This document shows, piece by piece, positions 47,950 through 59,568 of a DNA stretch of 64,000 nucleotides. How positions within the stretch are numbered: the stretch's first letter is position 1; every line of letters begins with the position of its first letter. The position numbers and the translations under genes are program-made. Location of the stretch: assembly GCA_031841125.1 (NCBI GenBank), contig CM063106.1:9176001-9240000 (forward strand), given 5' to 3'. Source of the stretch: Acanthococcus lagerstroemiae. Lineage: Eukaryota > Arthropoda > Insecta > Hemiptera > Eriococcidae. The notes beneath the pieces were generated by a model. That model saw only the letters and a program-made list of their open reading frames with translations. It made no database searches and had not been told where the DNA came from.

Positions 47950-49891
47950 CATGTTGAAATCATTCATTGTTGATGAGTTAACAGAAAAAAAACGACCGTT
48001 TTTTCCGTTTAGGTTAATCACATAAAATAACATTTAAAAAAATGAAACCGCAGTGTTTTATTGTATATTCCCTGTTTTGTTTTTTCTAAAAATGCATTTA
48101 TAGAAAGATTTTTGTACTCATAATTCAAATTTTCATTTTCCTTTCTGAAGGAGTAACTTAGTTTAATGTTAACATATGCTAAATTATAATCTTAACTTCA
48201 GCTGATGTCACAATGTATAATTCTTTTGTACATTATTACATGTCTGACTAGAGTATTTTCCACATAGAAAAACGATTTCTGATTTCGATTTCATTTTCCA
48301 GCCCTGTTTGGTTTAGCTGTTTTCTCTTCCTATATGATATTTGATACCGTCTCCCAGTTTTTTCAGACTTGTAAACAATGAATTAGAATTATATTTCGTT
48401 CAGGTATTGCACGAAGTGTGATTCTTGATGTTTGAAAATGCTATTGTGTTGTTCTTGTACTTCGATGCATTAAAAATGAGAGTATGAACTTTTTCTTTTT
48501 TGTGCGTGAACTATCAACGTCAAGAAAGTGGATGGTATTTTGATCAGAAGTTGGTGAGAAAGACTGGTTCATGCTAGCTTTTGATGATACGAAAGAACGA
48601 TGCCACCTCTGGAACAAGTTCAAGAAGCGTAACTGCGAACGCAATTCTTGAACCACTGACGAGAGGAATAATTTTGATAAGTATTGAAGATTTTGACTTT
48701 TTTTAGTATTTTGAAACTCAGATGAATTAGCAGAACAGTAGGTTGCTGAGTGGCCGGATAAGCGTTGACGCAGTTTTTTTTCTTCATTTTAGCTACATGT
48801 ATGTATCTCCGGAATACCTAGCAGGTTACAATGCAGTAATGAAACTGTTTCGGGATCTGGTCGTCACAGTTTGTATATTTAACTGTTGCTATTAATGCCA
48901 TTTGTCAGCTGTTTGTTACTATCACTATACCTTTCAAAACATGACAAAATAAATGGTCGCGGATATGTGCATTATGATGATGTGGCTAGCATATCACTTT
49001 ACCAGTATGCACTAGTAATAAAACATAATGGAACTGAATACGGTGTTGCACTACTTTATGTCACTCTCAATCATTCTGTCATGAAATTTGAAGGAGAACC
49101 GAAAACGCTGCGAATGCTTGAATCGGAAATTTTTTATATTTTCAAGATTATGGCACTGGTACAGCATGCGCAAGTTCCATTAATAATTTTGTCAGCCCGT
49201 AGCCGGGACTGCCTTTCTTTCATACAATCCTGTACTGTACCTAGTGAATGTTCAAAAATATGTCCAAACATGTAAAAATTTGGAAAATTTGATAAAATAT
49301 GCTCCAAATATGCAATTATATCGAATTATGCAATTTCTAATAGGGCTTATTTCATTCAGAATTTATGTTTCGCAAAGATATCTTCAAAATGCTTAACTTG
49401 AGGAAAAGTATGCTAAAGCTGCCATATCATACTTTTGGCGTTCTGGCAGCCTTATCGGCCGGTTCGGCCCCTATCTACGACAGACAGGCCCGAATCCACA
49501 ACTTGGTAATGTTGCGTAAAATACGCGTGTACACAAACACACTAAACACAACACAGAATAATATAAAATTTGCAGCTCACAGAATACAGTAATTTGCAGC
49601 TTCTAGCTGGATGAGAATCTAGCAGCTTTTTCTTCCCTCCTCCCTCCCACTTCAAGCTTACTGATTACAAACCTACAAAGACGTCAAGACTCTTGGTCAA
49701 GTGTTCAAGACCGTCAAGACTGACTGCCGATTGCCGGCATCCGTTTGATAAGATCGTGATACGTGAATGCATTTCAATTTTCGAAAGATCTGAATTTCTG
49801 AATGAAATAAATGAAGTAACTCGGTTCTTCGTGATCTCCAAATATTTTTACTTGATTATTTTTGAATATTTTCTCGAGTCAATTTTTCAGT
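47950..49891 (+). other. PA2G4 3' UTR, then intergenic DNA up to PTRH2
   Basis: No further gene recognised. Frame 48886-49275 (plus, 129 codons) has no domain I know and looks like chance. The PTRH2 promoter, and possibly a noncoding first exon ending before TTTTTCAG at 49883-49890, should lie at the right end. Confidence 0.4.
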
Positions 49892-50812
49892 ATGCTCTTT
49901 ACTTTTATGAACGATAAACAGTTCATTGTTGGATTCAGCTTTGGCCTTGCATGTAGTGTTGCTTTGGCACTCTGGAGGAGGAGTGCCTTTTGCCATAATA
50001 CTCCTGAGAAATGCGTTACTCGTGAAAAAAAGAAAGTGAGTATCGAACTCTTATCCATTGTACATATACTCTTGTATTATTGTATTCAGTGCTGAATTCT
50101 GCTGGAAAAGCAAGCCTTTTGGTCTTGGTTACTCTACGATTTTATTCTCGAATACCGACACTACACTTCAGAATCTTCTAAAAGTATGAGCATTCACGTT
50201 TAGAATCGAATTTCGAGTATTTCGATATTTTACTAACTGCTGTGACATGTTTACAGAAGAAGAAAAACACCGAGTTCAAGATGGTTATTGTTGTTCGTAA
50301 GGATGCGAAGATTACAAAACGGGAATTGGCAGTTCAGGTTAGATTTAATTTATGTTTGATACAGTATGCTAGTATCTCTTTGTTTCAATATCAACTGTTC
50401 CATTTTGTTATTTATTCATACTCCTGTCCCCGTTCACCAGACTGAGATAAAACGCTTCTAGATATTACATTTATTCAGTTGTTAATGCGATTTGTAACTG
50501 CAGCAGATTGTTACAATAGTATCTTGCGTTTTCCAGTGTGCTTGTGCTTGCGTGGAAGCATTTAAAAAAAGTCAAGCCGTTCACCCGGATTACGTTCAAA
50601 AATGGCAACGTTGGGGTCAAATGAAGATCGCAGTTAAAGTTAATACCGAAGCAGAGTTATTATCTGTGAAAGCTGAAGCTGATAACCATCAGTTAATCAA
50701 CTACTTGGCTAGGGATGCGGATCCATCGAAGAACAATGCACTGGTCTTGGCCATAGGACCGGATTCTGTTGATGATATCAATGAAGTTACTGGAAACTTG
50801 AAACTTTTGTAA
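49892..50812 (+). CDS. PTRH2: Peptidyl-tRNA hydrolase 2 (Bit1 family), divergent
   Basis: Three exons, 49892-50035, 50257-50337 and 50537-50812, join in phase to 166 residues (human 179). A hydrophobic N-terminal segment (FIVGFSFGLACSVALALWRR) corresponds to the mitochondrial membrane anchor. A lysine-rich linker follows, then the Pth2 fold: FKMVIVVRKDAKITKRELAV, QCACACVEAFKKSQ, WQRWGQMKIAVKV, ALVLAIGPDSVDDINEVTGN and the LKLL end. The enzyme normally frees tRNA from stalled peptidyl-tRNA; in mammals it also influences anoikis. Oddities: the family segment GKGKxAAQCSHA reads TKRELAVQCACA, so a lysine and the histidine are changed, and DAGRTQI is replaced by a shorter DADPSKN. Either ATG (49892 or 49907) could start. 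It could be a catalytically altered paralogue. Confidence 0.88.
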
Positions 50813-52529
50813 CTTTTATTGGGTATCATAGAGGTGTGCATTTATTGCGAAGATTCAATGAAACTTGGACCATGTTATACACCAGCTGGTATTGATGATG
50901 TCTCCAGATTACAGTGTTATTTTACGTTAGGGTGGGCCGTTTTGATACACCCCACTTTTAGAGATTTTGAATCGCAAAATGCCATAGGGGAAAATAGGAA
51001 CATTATATCATGTAATAACACCTATTTTAATTTTCATATAGTGGCACCTGGTATATTGTGACACATGACATAAAATGACAGGATGTACCGATCTTTCGTT
51101 CTTAGTGCTATCTCCCAGAAATTTACAGCAGTTGTGTAATCGACATGTAGAATAATGATCGGGATATTCTAAATTTGGAGAAATCGATTTCATTTAAGTT
51201 ATCGGAAACATTTGTTTTCGAAAAGCAAACGTTTGCGTTGAAAATTGTGATTTTTTAGCTTGAGCCTACTATTTCTAGGATAAGTGAATAACAACATATC
51301 ATTGTGTAGCATTTTAGGAAATAATTAAGTTTAAAAAAAAAAGTGTATGAGCTCCAGTGTGCGGTAATGCATGTTGTAATGTGACACCTACACTTGAAAG
51401 AGTTTACCGGATCAAATTTATGCGCAGAACAATCGGCTGTAACGAATTTGTATTTCTGTCAAAAATGACACTGCGTGAATAGAAAGGGAACGGTTTATAT
51501 CAAAATTTATTTAGGTTGGGCATCACAGAACCGCATTTGATTGTTTCACGTAAAATTATTGTAGCTGAAATTATATTTAACAATGTTTGATAAAAAATAA
51601 AGCTTAAAGATTTTCGGGTTGTTTTTTCGACTACATTTTCATCGTGTCACATTACAACAAGACTGCTTCATTTTACAACATGAATGCTGTAAACTGAAGA
51701 GACCTGAATTTCAGCGCTTACGGCTATATCATACTGTACATCAAATCAGAAATCACTCCTTATACCATGAAAGAAACCTCTTAACCCCTTAGCTTATAAT
51801 TTTTTCCCTTCTGACAAAAGAACAAATTGAATTGGAAGGAGAGGGGGCCCTTGAAAATTCCCCCAGGCTCTCTTTTTCTCTACGGGGCTGGAAGCAAACT
51901 GATCGCAAGTGAATGAGCTACAGCAAAACGAAGATTTTTGTGTCATTTTACACCAAGTGCCCCTAGTCTTGTGTCATATATTGCAGCCTTGGATGAGTAG
52001 CCGACCCTATTGCAACTGGCTGCGCCTCAGCGCCTGTGAATGTGCCGTATGTATTACATACTTCTCGTTCACAGGCGCAGCAAGAGATATTATTACTGCA
52101 CCCCTGAACAGTATTTTACCTATTTGCGCCCTCGAAGTAAAATGGCAAGTGTCGGTTTTGATTCTAACTTCTTCAATTATCGATAGCCTGCCTATAAGTG
52201 TTCTTTTGTGCAAAATTCAAGTATTTTCCTTCAGAGTTACACGTCTTGTGACATAACACTCCATACCATCCATGTGCAGCGGGAGTTTGAAAAGCGTGTG
52301 AAGTACGTAATCTTGTGATTTAGGATTTCGCATACGACAAGGATTGAAAAACCCACGATATTGGATGGCGATTTTTCGGGAACTAAATATTATGCTTACA
52401 GTAACAGTATTTATTTCCGGTTTCTACCAATGACAGATCATTAAGGAGGGCCTGAACACCCAAAAGACGTCAAAACTTGAAAATTGTCTTTTTAGGCATG
52501 AGGCATGTTTCTTCCGAGCCGGTCACATA
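50813..52529. other. PTRH2 3' flank; no further gene
   Basis: AATAAA occurs at about 51596. Related phrases such as TGTAATGTGACACC (51376) and GTGTCACATTACAAC (51645) form a distant inverted pair. Frame 51909-52256 has no known domain. Confidence 0.4.
52030..52078. repeat. 49-bp hairpin
   Basis: GCGCCTGTGAA (52030-52040) pairs with TTCACAGGCGC (52068-52078), and inside them GTATGT pairs with ACATAC. Confidence 0.7.
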
Positions 52530-53691
52530 CAGGGTGTTCCACGAAAGTCCCCCCCCCTGTTTTTTCACGAACCGATGGGCAGATCTTCCCGGGACGAAAA
52601 TGATTTCCCAGTCGTAAGGTCTAGTTTCTCTTGAGCTTAAAAAATTTTCTCCCCCTTTCACGGGGGGCTGGAACCTACCACCAACTTCGGAATCTTAAAT
52701 AGGAAGGTATGCCTTTATGCACCTTGTTGGAAAGGCCATTTACTCCAAAATACGAATCCGTGGGAAAAAATTAAAATTTATCAATTTTTTTTTGGGGGGG
52801 GGGGGGTAAGGGACCTAGAGATGACTAAAATCCACCCAGAATCAAAGTGTGGTGACCTATCAAACGAACTACCGAACATGGGGTTTTCCAGGTCGCTGAT
52901 TTAGAAAATTGCCTTATTTTTTCGATTTGACTAACTCAGGGGGCAGAACATTCAAAAATTTGGGGCAGAAGGGGTTATTTTAATGTTTCTCATTTTCGCT
53001 GATACAATGTCTTTGTGCACCTTGTTGGAAAGGCCTCTTTCTCCCAAAAGTAGAATCCGTGAAATTTTTTTGAAATTTGTCAATTTTGGGGGGCGAGGGG
53101 GCCTACAGATGACCAAAATCCGCCCGGAATCAAAGTGTGATGACCTATCAAACGAACTATCAAAAAGAGGGTTTTCTAGGTCGCTGATTTCGAATAATTG
53201 CCTTATTTTCCCGATTTAACCCGTTTTAGTTTTAAAATCCGAATTTTCAACCTAAAATTGGTTTCATTATTCACAAATTTTTGACTTTCTGAATGCAGAT
53301 TATTAAAGTGGCTTCATGGACATCGTTGAATAGAAAACTTCCTCCAGAGTATGAATTCGTGAAAAAAATTTCAAAATTTATCAATTTTTGGGGTAAGAGG
53401 TCCAGAGATGACCAAAATCCGTCCAAAATTGAAGTATTATGACCTAGCAAAAAGACTATCGAAAAGGCGATTTTCGAGGTCGCTGATTCCGGATATCACA
53501 TTTTTCCCCTGATTCAACGCGTTTCAGAGCCTTACAAAATTTTAGACCCAAAAGTGGTTCTAATTGACAAATTTTTGAGTTTCTTAGCTCAAGTTATCAA
53601 AGTGGCATCATGCACATCGCTGGATCAGACAGTTCCTCCAAAATTATGAATTCGTGAAGAAAAATTGCAAATTCATCAACTTCGGGGAACG

Positions 53692-53932
53692 GGGTGTAAC
53701 GCCAGCCAAAACCTATCCAAAATCAAAAACCTAAAAGAGGTGCAGGGTGAGTTTTGAGAATGACCCTCCCCCCTTGTTTTTTTCTCGAATAATTGTCGGA
53801 TTGCTCCCAAACAAAATGCGATCTTCGTGTACCGTGGTCTAGTTTCCTGCGGGCACAAGAAATTTTCTCCCCCATATTTGGGGGGCTGGAACGTACCACT
53901 AACTTTGGAATCTTAAATGGGAAGGTATGTTC
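53692..53932 (+). repeat. Internal second copy of the foldback's terminal module
   Basis: CCCTCCCCCCTTGTTTTTTT, then GGTCTAGTTTCCTG, AAATTTTCTCCCCCATATTT and GGGGGGCTGGAACGTACCAC. It repeats, in diverged form and the same orientation, the module at 52550-52720. It sits inside the left arm only. Confidence 0.75.
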
Positions 53933-54067
53933 TTATGCACCTTGTTGCAAAGATCTCTCCGCTCCAAAATTGAATCGGCGGAAAAATTTCAAAACTTATC
54001 AATTTTAGGGGGCCAAGGGGCCTATAATTGGGGGAAATCCATCCAGAATCAAAGTGTGATGACCTAG

Positions 54068-55168
54068 GAATTTCTAATTGTTCTGAGAAAATTCAAAGAA
54101 AAACTTACGTTAGAATGGTCAAAAATCGATACCACAAATGTCACTCCAGTTTTTGTAACCTTACTTTTGGAAATTTGGGAATTTCATCGAAGATCTTTGG
54201 GAAAATTTTCCAATGATTTTCATTAAAAATTTTGGAGGAAAAATCTCATAGGAAATAAGTTGATGGAAAACTACAATGGTTTTGGAGAATTTTGTCAATG
54301 ATTTTCAGGGAAAATGTTGCATAATCTCCGAGGAATTCCATCAAAAATTTCTTGAGGAATTTTGTCAGAAATTTTTGGGGAGAAATTGCAATAATTCTAA
54401 TCTTTAGGAAAATCATTCGATAATTTCTGAAGAATTTCATTAGGAAACATTTGGAGAAAGGCTCCGATCGTTTTTGAAGATTTTCATCAAAAATCTTCAG
54501 GAAAAATGTTCGAGGATTTTAGAAAAATTTCATCGAATTTCTTTGGGAAAATTTTCCGATGCTTTTGATGGAACTACATCAAAAATTTTTGAGAAAAAAA
54601 TCCTTGGGTTTTTTCAATTTGTTTTATTATTAACAAGCTTAATGCTGAACTGAAGAATCTTATCGGACATTTCTGGAAAAAATTTCCAATGTTTCCCAGA
54701 GAATTTCTTTAAAATTCTTAGGGAAAATATTCTGATAATTTTTGTAGAATTTCATTAAGAGAAAAACTCCGACGATTTTTGAAGTATCAACAATATTCAG
54801 AAAAAATGTTCTCCGAAGAAATTCATCGAAGATTTTTGGTGAAAATCTCCGAGAATTTTCAAGAAATTTCACTGGAAATTTTCGGAAGCAAATTCCGGTA
54901 ATTTTTGATACAACTAACCTCCAGGAAAAATGTTTTCCGAAGAAATTCATCGAAAATCTGCAAGAATAATCTTCGATAATCTTTAAGGAATTTCATGAGA
55001 AATTCTTGGGAAAAAATTGCAATAATGTCCAAAGGTAGAAAAATACAGGAAAAATCCCGGATAATTTTCAAAGGAAGTTCATCAGAAACGGAAAGAAAAA
55101 TAATTGCAGATTTTCTCCAACAGTTTGCAAACAAAAAAAGCGAACGAATCACTTTTTGAACAAAAAAT
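54068..55168. repeat. Degenerate tandem core of the foldback, unit about 45-50 bp
   Basis: Variants of GAGGAATTTCATCAAAAATT followed by TTTGGGGAAAA(A)TT(T)CCGATAATTTT recur more than fifteen times, with many substitutions. The sequence is near-free of CpG and rich in GAAATTTC-type inverted motifs. Confidence 0.75.
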
Positions 55169-56326
55169 CCTAGGTCATCACACTACAATATTCTCGGTGG
55201 ATTTTCTCCAATTGTAGGCCCACTGGCCCCCTAAAATTGATCAAATCAGAATTTTTTTCACGGATTATAATTTTGGGGGAAGAGATTTTTTCAACAAGGT
55301 GCATGAAGTCATGGTGTCAGTGAACATAAAAAACGTAAAAAAATGAATCCCTGCTCCCCCAAATTTTTGAATTTTCTGCCCCTGAATGGGTCAAATTGGA
55401 AAAATAACGCAATATTCGATATCCACGACCTGAAACCCCCCTTTTTTGATATTTCGTTCGATAGGTCATCACACTTTGATTCTGGGTGGATTTCCCCCAA
55501 TTTTAGGCCCCCTGGCCTCCTAAAATTGATGAATTTTGAATCTTTTCCGCAAATTAAATTTTGGGGGGAAGAGGCCTTTCCAACAAGGTGCATAAAGACA
55601 TTGTATCAGCAAAAATAAAAAACATTTAAAATAACCCCTTCTGCCCCAAATTTTTGAATGTTCTGTCCCCTGGGTTAGTCAAATCGAAAAAATAAGGCAG
55701 TATTCGAAATCAGCGACCTGGAAAACCCCATTTTCGATAGTTCGTTTGATAGGTCACCGCACTTTGATTCTGGGTGAATTTTGGTCATCTCTAGGCCCCT
55801 TGCCCCCCAAAATTGATAAATTTTGATTTTTTTCTACGGATTCGTATTTTGGAGTAAATGACCTTTCCAACGAGGTGCATAAAGGCATACCTTCCTATTT
55901 AAGATTACGAAGTTGGTGGTAGGTTCCAGCCCCCCGTGAAAGGGGGAGAAAATTTTTTAAGCTCAGGAGAAACTAGATGTTACGACTGGAAAATCATTTT
56001 CGTCCTGGGAAGATCTGCCCATCGGTTCGTGAAAAAACAGGGGGGGGGGGGACTTTCGTGGAACACCCTGTATATTTATGTATGCTCGCATGTCAAAGTC
56101 GCCTCTAAGACACGGCATCCCTGGCCCCGAAAGCTACCCTTTCAAGTATCGCATCAGTGGCCGGAGGGACGCTTTGAGACCGGCCTGAGCCTCCATTTCG
56201 CCAATCCGCTTCCGGTGCGCGTATCCTGTAAGGGCCAGGGGTTCCCTACTGACCGAGGTTCGCGTTCCCCGAGCACTAGCCTGGAATTCAGCCCACAGAC
56301 GGACACGCTTCCTTTTCACTCACCCC

Positions 56327-57012
56327 TCACCTCCCCGTCTTGGTACATATGGCGACGCAGGCAGGTGGTGACGGCGGAGGAGCCCTGTCGGGGGTCCGCA
56401 GTAGCTGCAGCAGCTCTTCTAGGATGGTACAGAGTTGTCCTCTTGGTCCGCCGGCTCTCTGCCTCGACCACTCCGTCTTCATCTGCATCTGCATCTTCCT
56501 CTTCATGATAGCCGAGACAAAGGTTGACACCTGGTTCCATCCGCTTCGACTCTTCATCATTTCCAGAACCAAGGTGTCCGGCGTTAGACGGCTGGTTACG
56601 CCGTCGTCGTTGTCACTCGTGGTATTTCCTTCGCCGCCGGGATCGATTACTGTTGCCGTCCCGCGCCTTTCCTGCTCCCAGGCCTCACACTCGAACAGGG
56701 TGTGCCAAGGTGTGTCCTCTGCCCCTCGATCACCGTGCGTGCACACGGAGCTCGGCGCTATCGCCATCCGGTGTAGGTACATGCTGGAGCACCCGTGGCC
56801 ACTCAGGACCGTTAAGCACAGCCCTGCCGACTCGATCCAGTGGGTCAGCATCTCAAACGCCTGGTTAGCTCGTCGCGTGACCTCTGCTGTCGACTCGGCT
56901 TGACACACCACCAGCGTGCCATCGGCGTTGCAGATCAGCTTGACGTTTGGTGGTAGTGCCAGCCTCAGCAGTCCGTTAAATGCGACGTTCCACAAGGTAG
57001 GTCTGTAGGAGA
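56327..57012 (-). pseudogene. R1-like LINE, internally deleted: RT C-terminal half fused to zinc-knuckle region
   Basis: On the minus strand, from about 57012, the frame reads PTLWNVAFNGLLRLALPP and VKLICNADGTLVVCQAEST. This is the reverse transcriptase catalytic block in which the usual FADDT is NADGT, so one catalytic aspartate is lost. It continues EVTRRANQAFEMLTHWIESA, then jumps directly to LSGHGCSSMYLHRMAIAPSS and DTPWHTLFECEAWEQERRGT, the C-terminal Cys/His region. The intervening thumb and connecting region are missing, while the frame stays open for 257 codons. The open frame starts upstream (57100) in unrelated sequence. This is a deletion derivative, not an active element. The clade is called from the C-terminal HTLFECxAW pattern and the LW(N) context. 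Confidence 0.85.
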
Positions 57013-59568
57013 GGGGGGTGGCAACCATTGTGAATTTTACAAATTTGAGGAATAAAAAAAAAGAAGTATCGTGTGTTTGAAAAGTGACACACTTGATCAA
57101 AACGTTTGGTTCCGCCAGGGATCGAAATAGTAGTTTCCTGCTTCACTATTGGGAAAATCTCATCAGGTTTTTCATACTGCTCAAATATGAACTCCATGAA
57201 TTTGAATTTCATACTTAAGATGGGAAAAATGTAGGGTACAGTGCCCTAATATCGGGTACATAACTTGGAGCAAAAGAGTCATCAAAAAATTCGGCAATAC
57301 TTTCGGCTTGAGTGTATAGAAAAAAGTATACTGTATTATTATCCAGGCGATGCAAATTGAATGTACAGCGTGTATGTATTCCAGATATTCAAGAAAACAG
57401 TACGCGGATTTTCTCTTCGATCCATTTCTTGTTAACATCGGAGGTGAGGGGGGGGGGTCGAAACGGGTAGCTTTATTTCCAATCGAATTTCCCTCTCTAA
57501 ATACATTCCGGCAGAGACAAAGCGGTGTCAGCGACAGCGATGAATTTTTTAATACATTCGCGTGATGCCGCTACTTTGAAGAAGCAGCTGCGATGCTTAC
57601 AAAAGAACACGAGCGTATTATTTGGCTTTTAAAATTAGGTGTAGTTTCTTTGACAGCAGTTAACCAACGTGAAATGTTTGGCATCACATCGAATTACACC
57701 ATTCATTATTCATTACGCAAATGTAATTAGAATAAGCGGTATAAAAACGGGTAAAAAGTCGGTATTAACCCTTTATTTTGCAGGCAGTAAAATCGAATGG
57801 ATTCGTCGAAGCGTAAAATTATTCAAACGAACGTCCGTGCTACGATTTAAAGATTCGGAAAATATTATTGGCCGGCGAAAAACGTTCGAATAGAATCGAC
57901 GCTTTTGACGGTCGTCGAGGCTTAAAATTTTAATTAAATACGACTTCTTGATTTTATTAATTCGATCGACAGCAGCGGGACATGGCGAAGCGTTGTTCTT
58001 AATACAGATTCATTATCTCTCGCTGTGATTGTGGTGCCGATGCACATTATATCTGAAATTAAACCTTAATGGCTTGTTGCTTCATATACTAATCAGGAGC
58101 GCGCCAGCCATTTCACGAGCACCCCCCCGACCTCTAAAGGCGGCTGAACCCCGACGTTATTCGAACAGCATCATGCCTGCTGCCCTGCATGAGTTCTATT
58201 AGTATAAAATAGTAAAATTGCATGCCGAATCTTGTTCTAGTTCGTCAAGAGGTAATAGTTAAGGAAGCATTATATAGGTACAGGAGATCGGGGCATAATG
58301 CATTGCGAGGTATAATAAAATTAGTATATTTTGCAACTTGCAGAAGTTGCAAACGATATTTTTCTCAGTAAATGCTCGAAAAGCAGTTTATAGGAGTAAT
58401 TCTTCAAGTCCATAATGTTATATTAGTATCCTGAACCATCATCCGACATAGCGTTTGTATAGGGGGAAGTTTATTTTTGGTTCATTTTTGCACTAGAACA
58501 AAAAATAGTTATTTTCGTTACAAGTGGGTAAAGTGAGCAGAGTGTTCACTCACTTTTCCACGAGTGACGAACTTAACTTTATCCAACATAATAATGAGGA
58601 GTGTAGTTGCGAATTGCGAGTCAATACACGAATTGACATACATGCACATTCGCATCGAGATGGTAGCTACGTAGATGGTAATTTTCATGTTTCAATTTCT
58701 GTAATTTGCAATATATGTATCATAGTCGGTATTGTTATATTTTACTTAAATTTAAATTGTAACATTAGAACGTATTCCTGCTATAAGGAAATCCACATAG
58801 TGAAATTCATGCTAGGAGCTCCATCTTCCCGAGGAACTACATTCGTGAGCAAAATGTTTTGAAGAGAAGCGTGCAATAAATTCACAGTCAGAGAATCCAA
58901 GATTCTCGAGAAACGTAATCTTCGGAAAGGTGTTGTGTTGGACAAAGGCTTTGCAACTGCTTTATCATTACATTGAAAATGTGACTAGCTTTCATAAGCT
59001 GCATGGCTAAAACGAATGGGTTACCGATGTTCTTGACGGATGAAATTAAATATATCGTCCACATCGATAGAAACATTCATTTTGCATGACAAATATATAA
59101 ATTATCCTTTAAAATTCAAAGATCTACTCAAAATCAAACGATTACCTCCAGTCTGATCAGATCACGTTTATTCAGCGATCGTAGCACTCCTACAGGGCAT
59201 GTAGTTCACGAATGCGACTTTTCGTGTTTTCATCACGTGTTGTAGGCAAGCCGTGAGGTAAAAATTTTTACCTCACTCTCCGGTTTTTACCTCACTCTCC
59301 GTTTCAGTCAAATAAAAAAGCCAGTTTACTCATTCGATGCTGTTTGGAAAAACGCAGTCTTTTTCAATTGTATCTTGGATAAAGTTACTTTTCTTAACTC
59401 ACGCATGAGAAGTAAGTAGTTATTTCTCAACAGTTTTATGTCGTTAAAGTATCACTTTTTAAGCGAGCTATTAAACTGTACGAAAAAGACGCGAGGCACC
59501 TTTTCTATACACTAGTGCAATAAAGTAAAACAACATGCACTAACTGTAGACATTCTTCTCATGCATTC
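57013..59568. other. No gene recognised
   Basis: CpG-richer DNA lies at 57530-58150. Frames 57669-57893 and 58524-58862 (plus) have no known domain. TTTTTACCTCACTCTCCG is directly repeated at about 59265-59302. Confidence 0.4.

Larger units (their letters stand above)
52530..56070. mobile_element. 3.54-kb foldback element with modular arms and satellite-like core
   Basis: The ends CAGGGTGTTCCACGAAAGTC and GACTTTCGTGGAACACCCTG are perfect inverses, flanked by TA on both sides. The arms stay inverted for hundreds of bases: a terminal module (GATGGGCAGATCTTCCCGGG, then GGGGGCTGGAACCTACCACC) is followed by repeated units of about 290 bp. Each unit carries TGCACCTTGTTGGAAAGGCC, a TCAATTTT G-run, GATGACCTATCAAACGAACT, and GGTCGCTGATTTCGAA. 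About five units lie on the left (near 52716, 53007, 53320, 53605, 53933) and three on the right (near 55280, 55572, 55860). The inner edges are GTGATGACCTAGGA inverted (about 54056 and 55180). Between them is a degenerate 1.1-kb repeat core. No transposase is seen, so it is presumably non-autonomous. Confidence 0.88.

Noticed and set aside
48886..49275. 129-codon open frame between PA2G4 and PTRH2
   Set aside because: No splice-consistent partner exons or domain recognised; likely chance in AT-rich DNA.
55936..56508. 190-codon plus-strand open frame
   Set aside because: Crosses the end of the foldback into antisense LINE sequence; composition-driven, no domain.
56340..56903. 187-codon plus-strand open frame
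   Set aside because: Antisense shadow of the R1-like LINE on the minus strand; no domain, and the minus frame explains the conservation.
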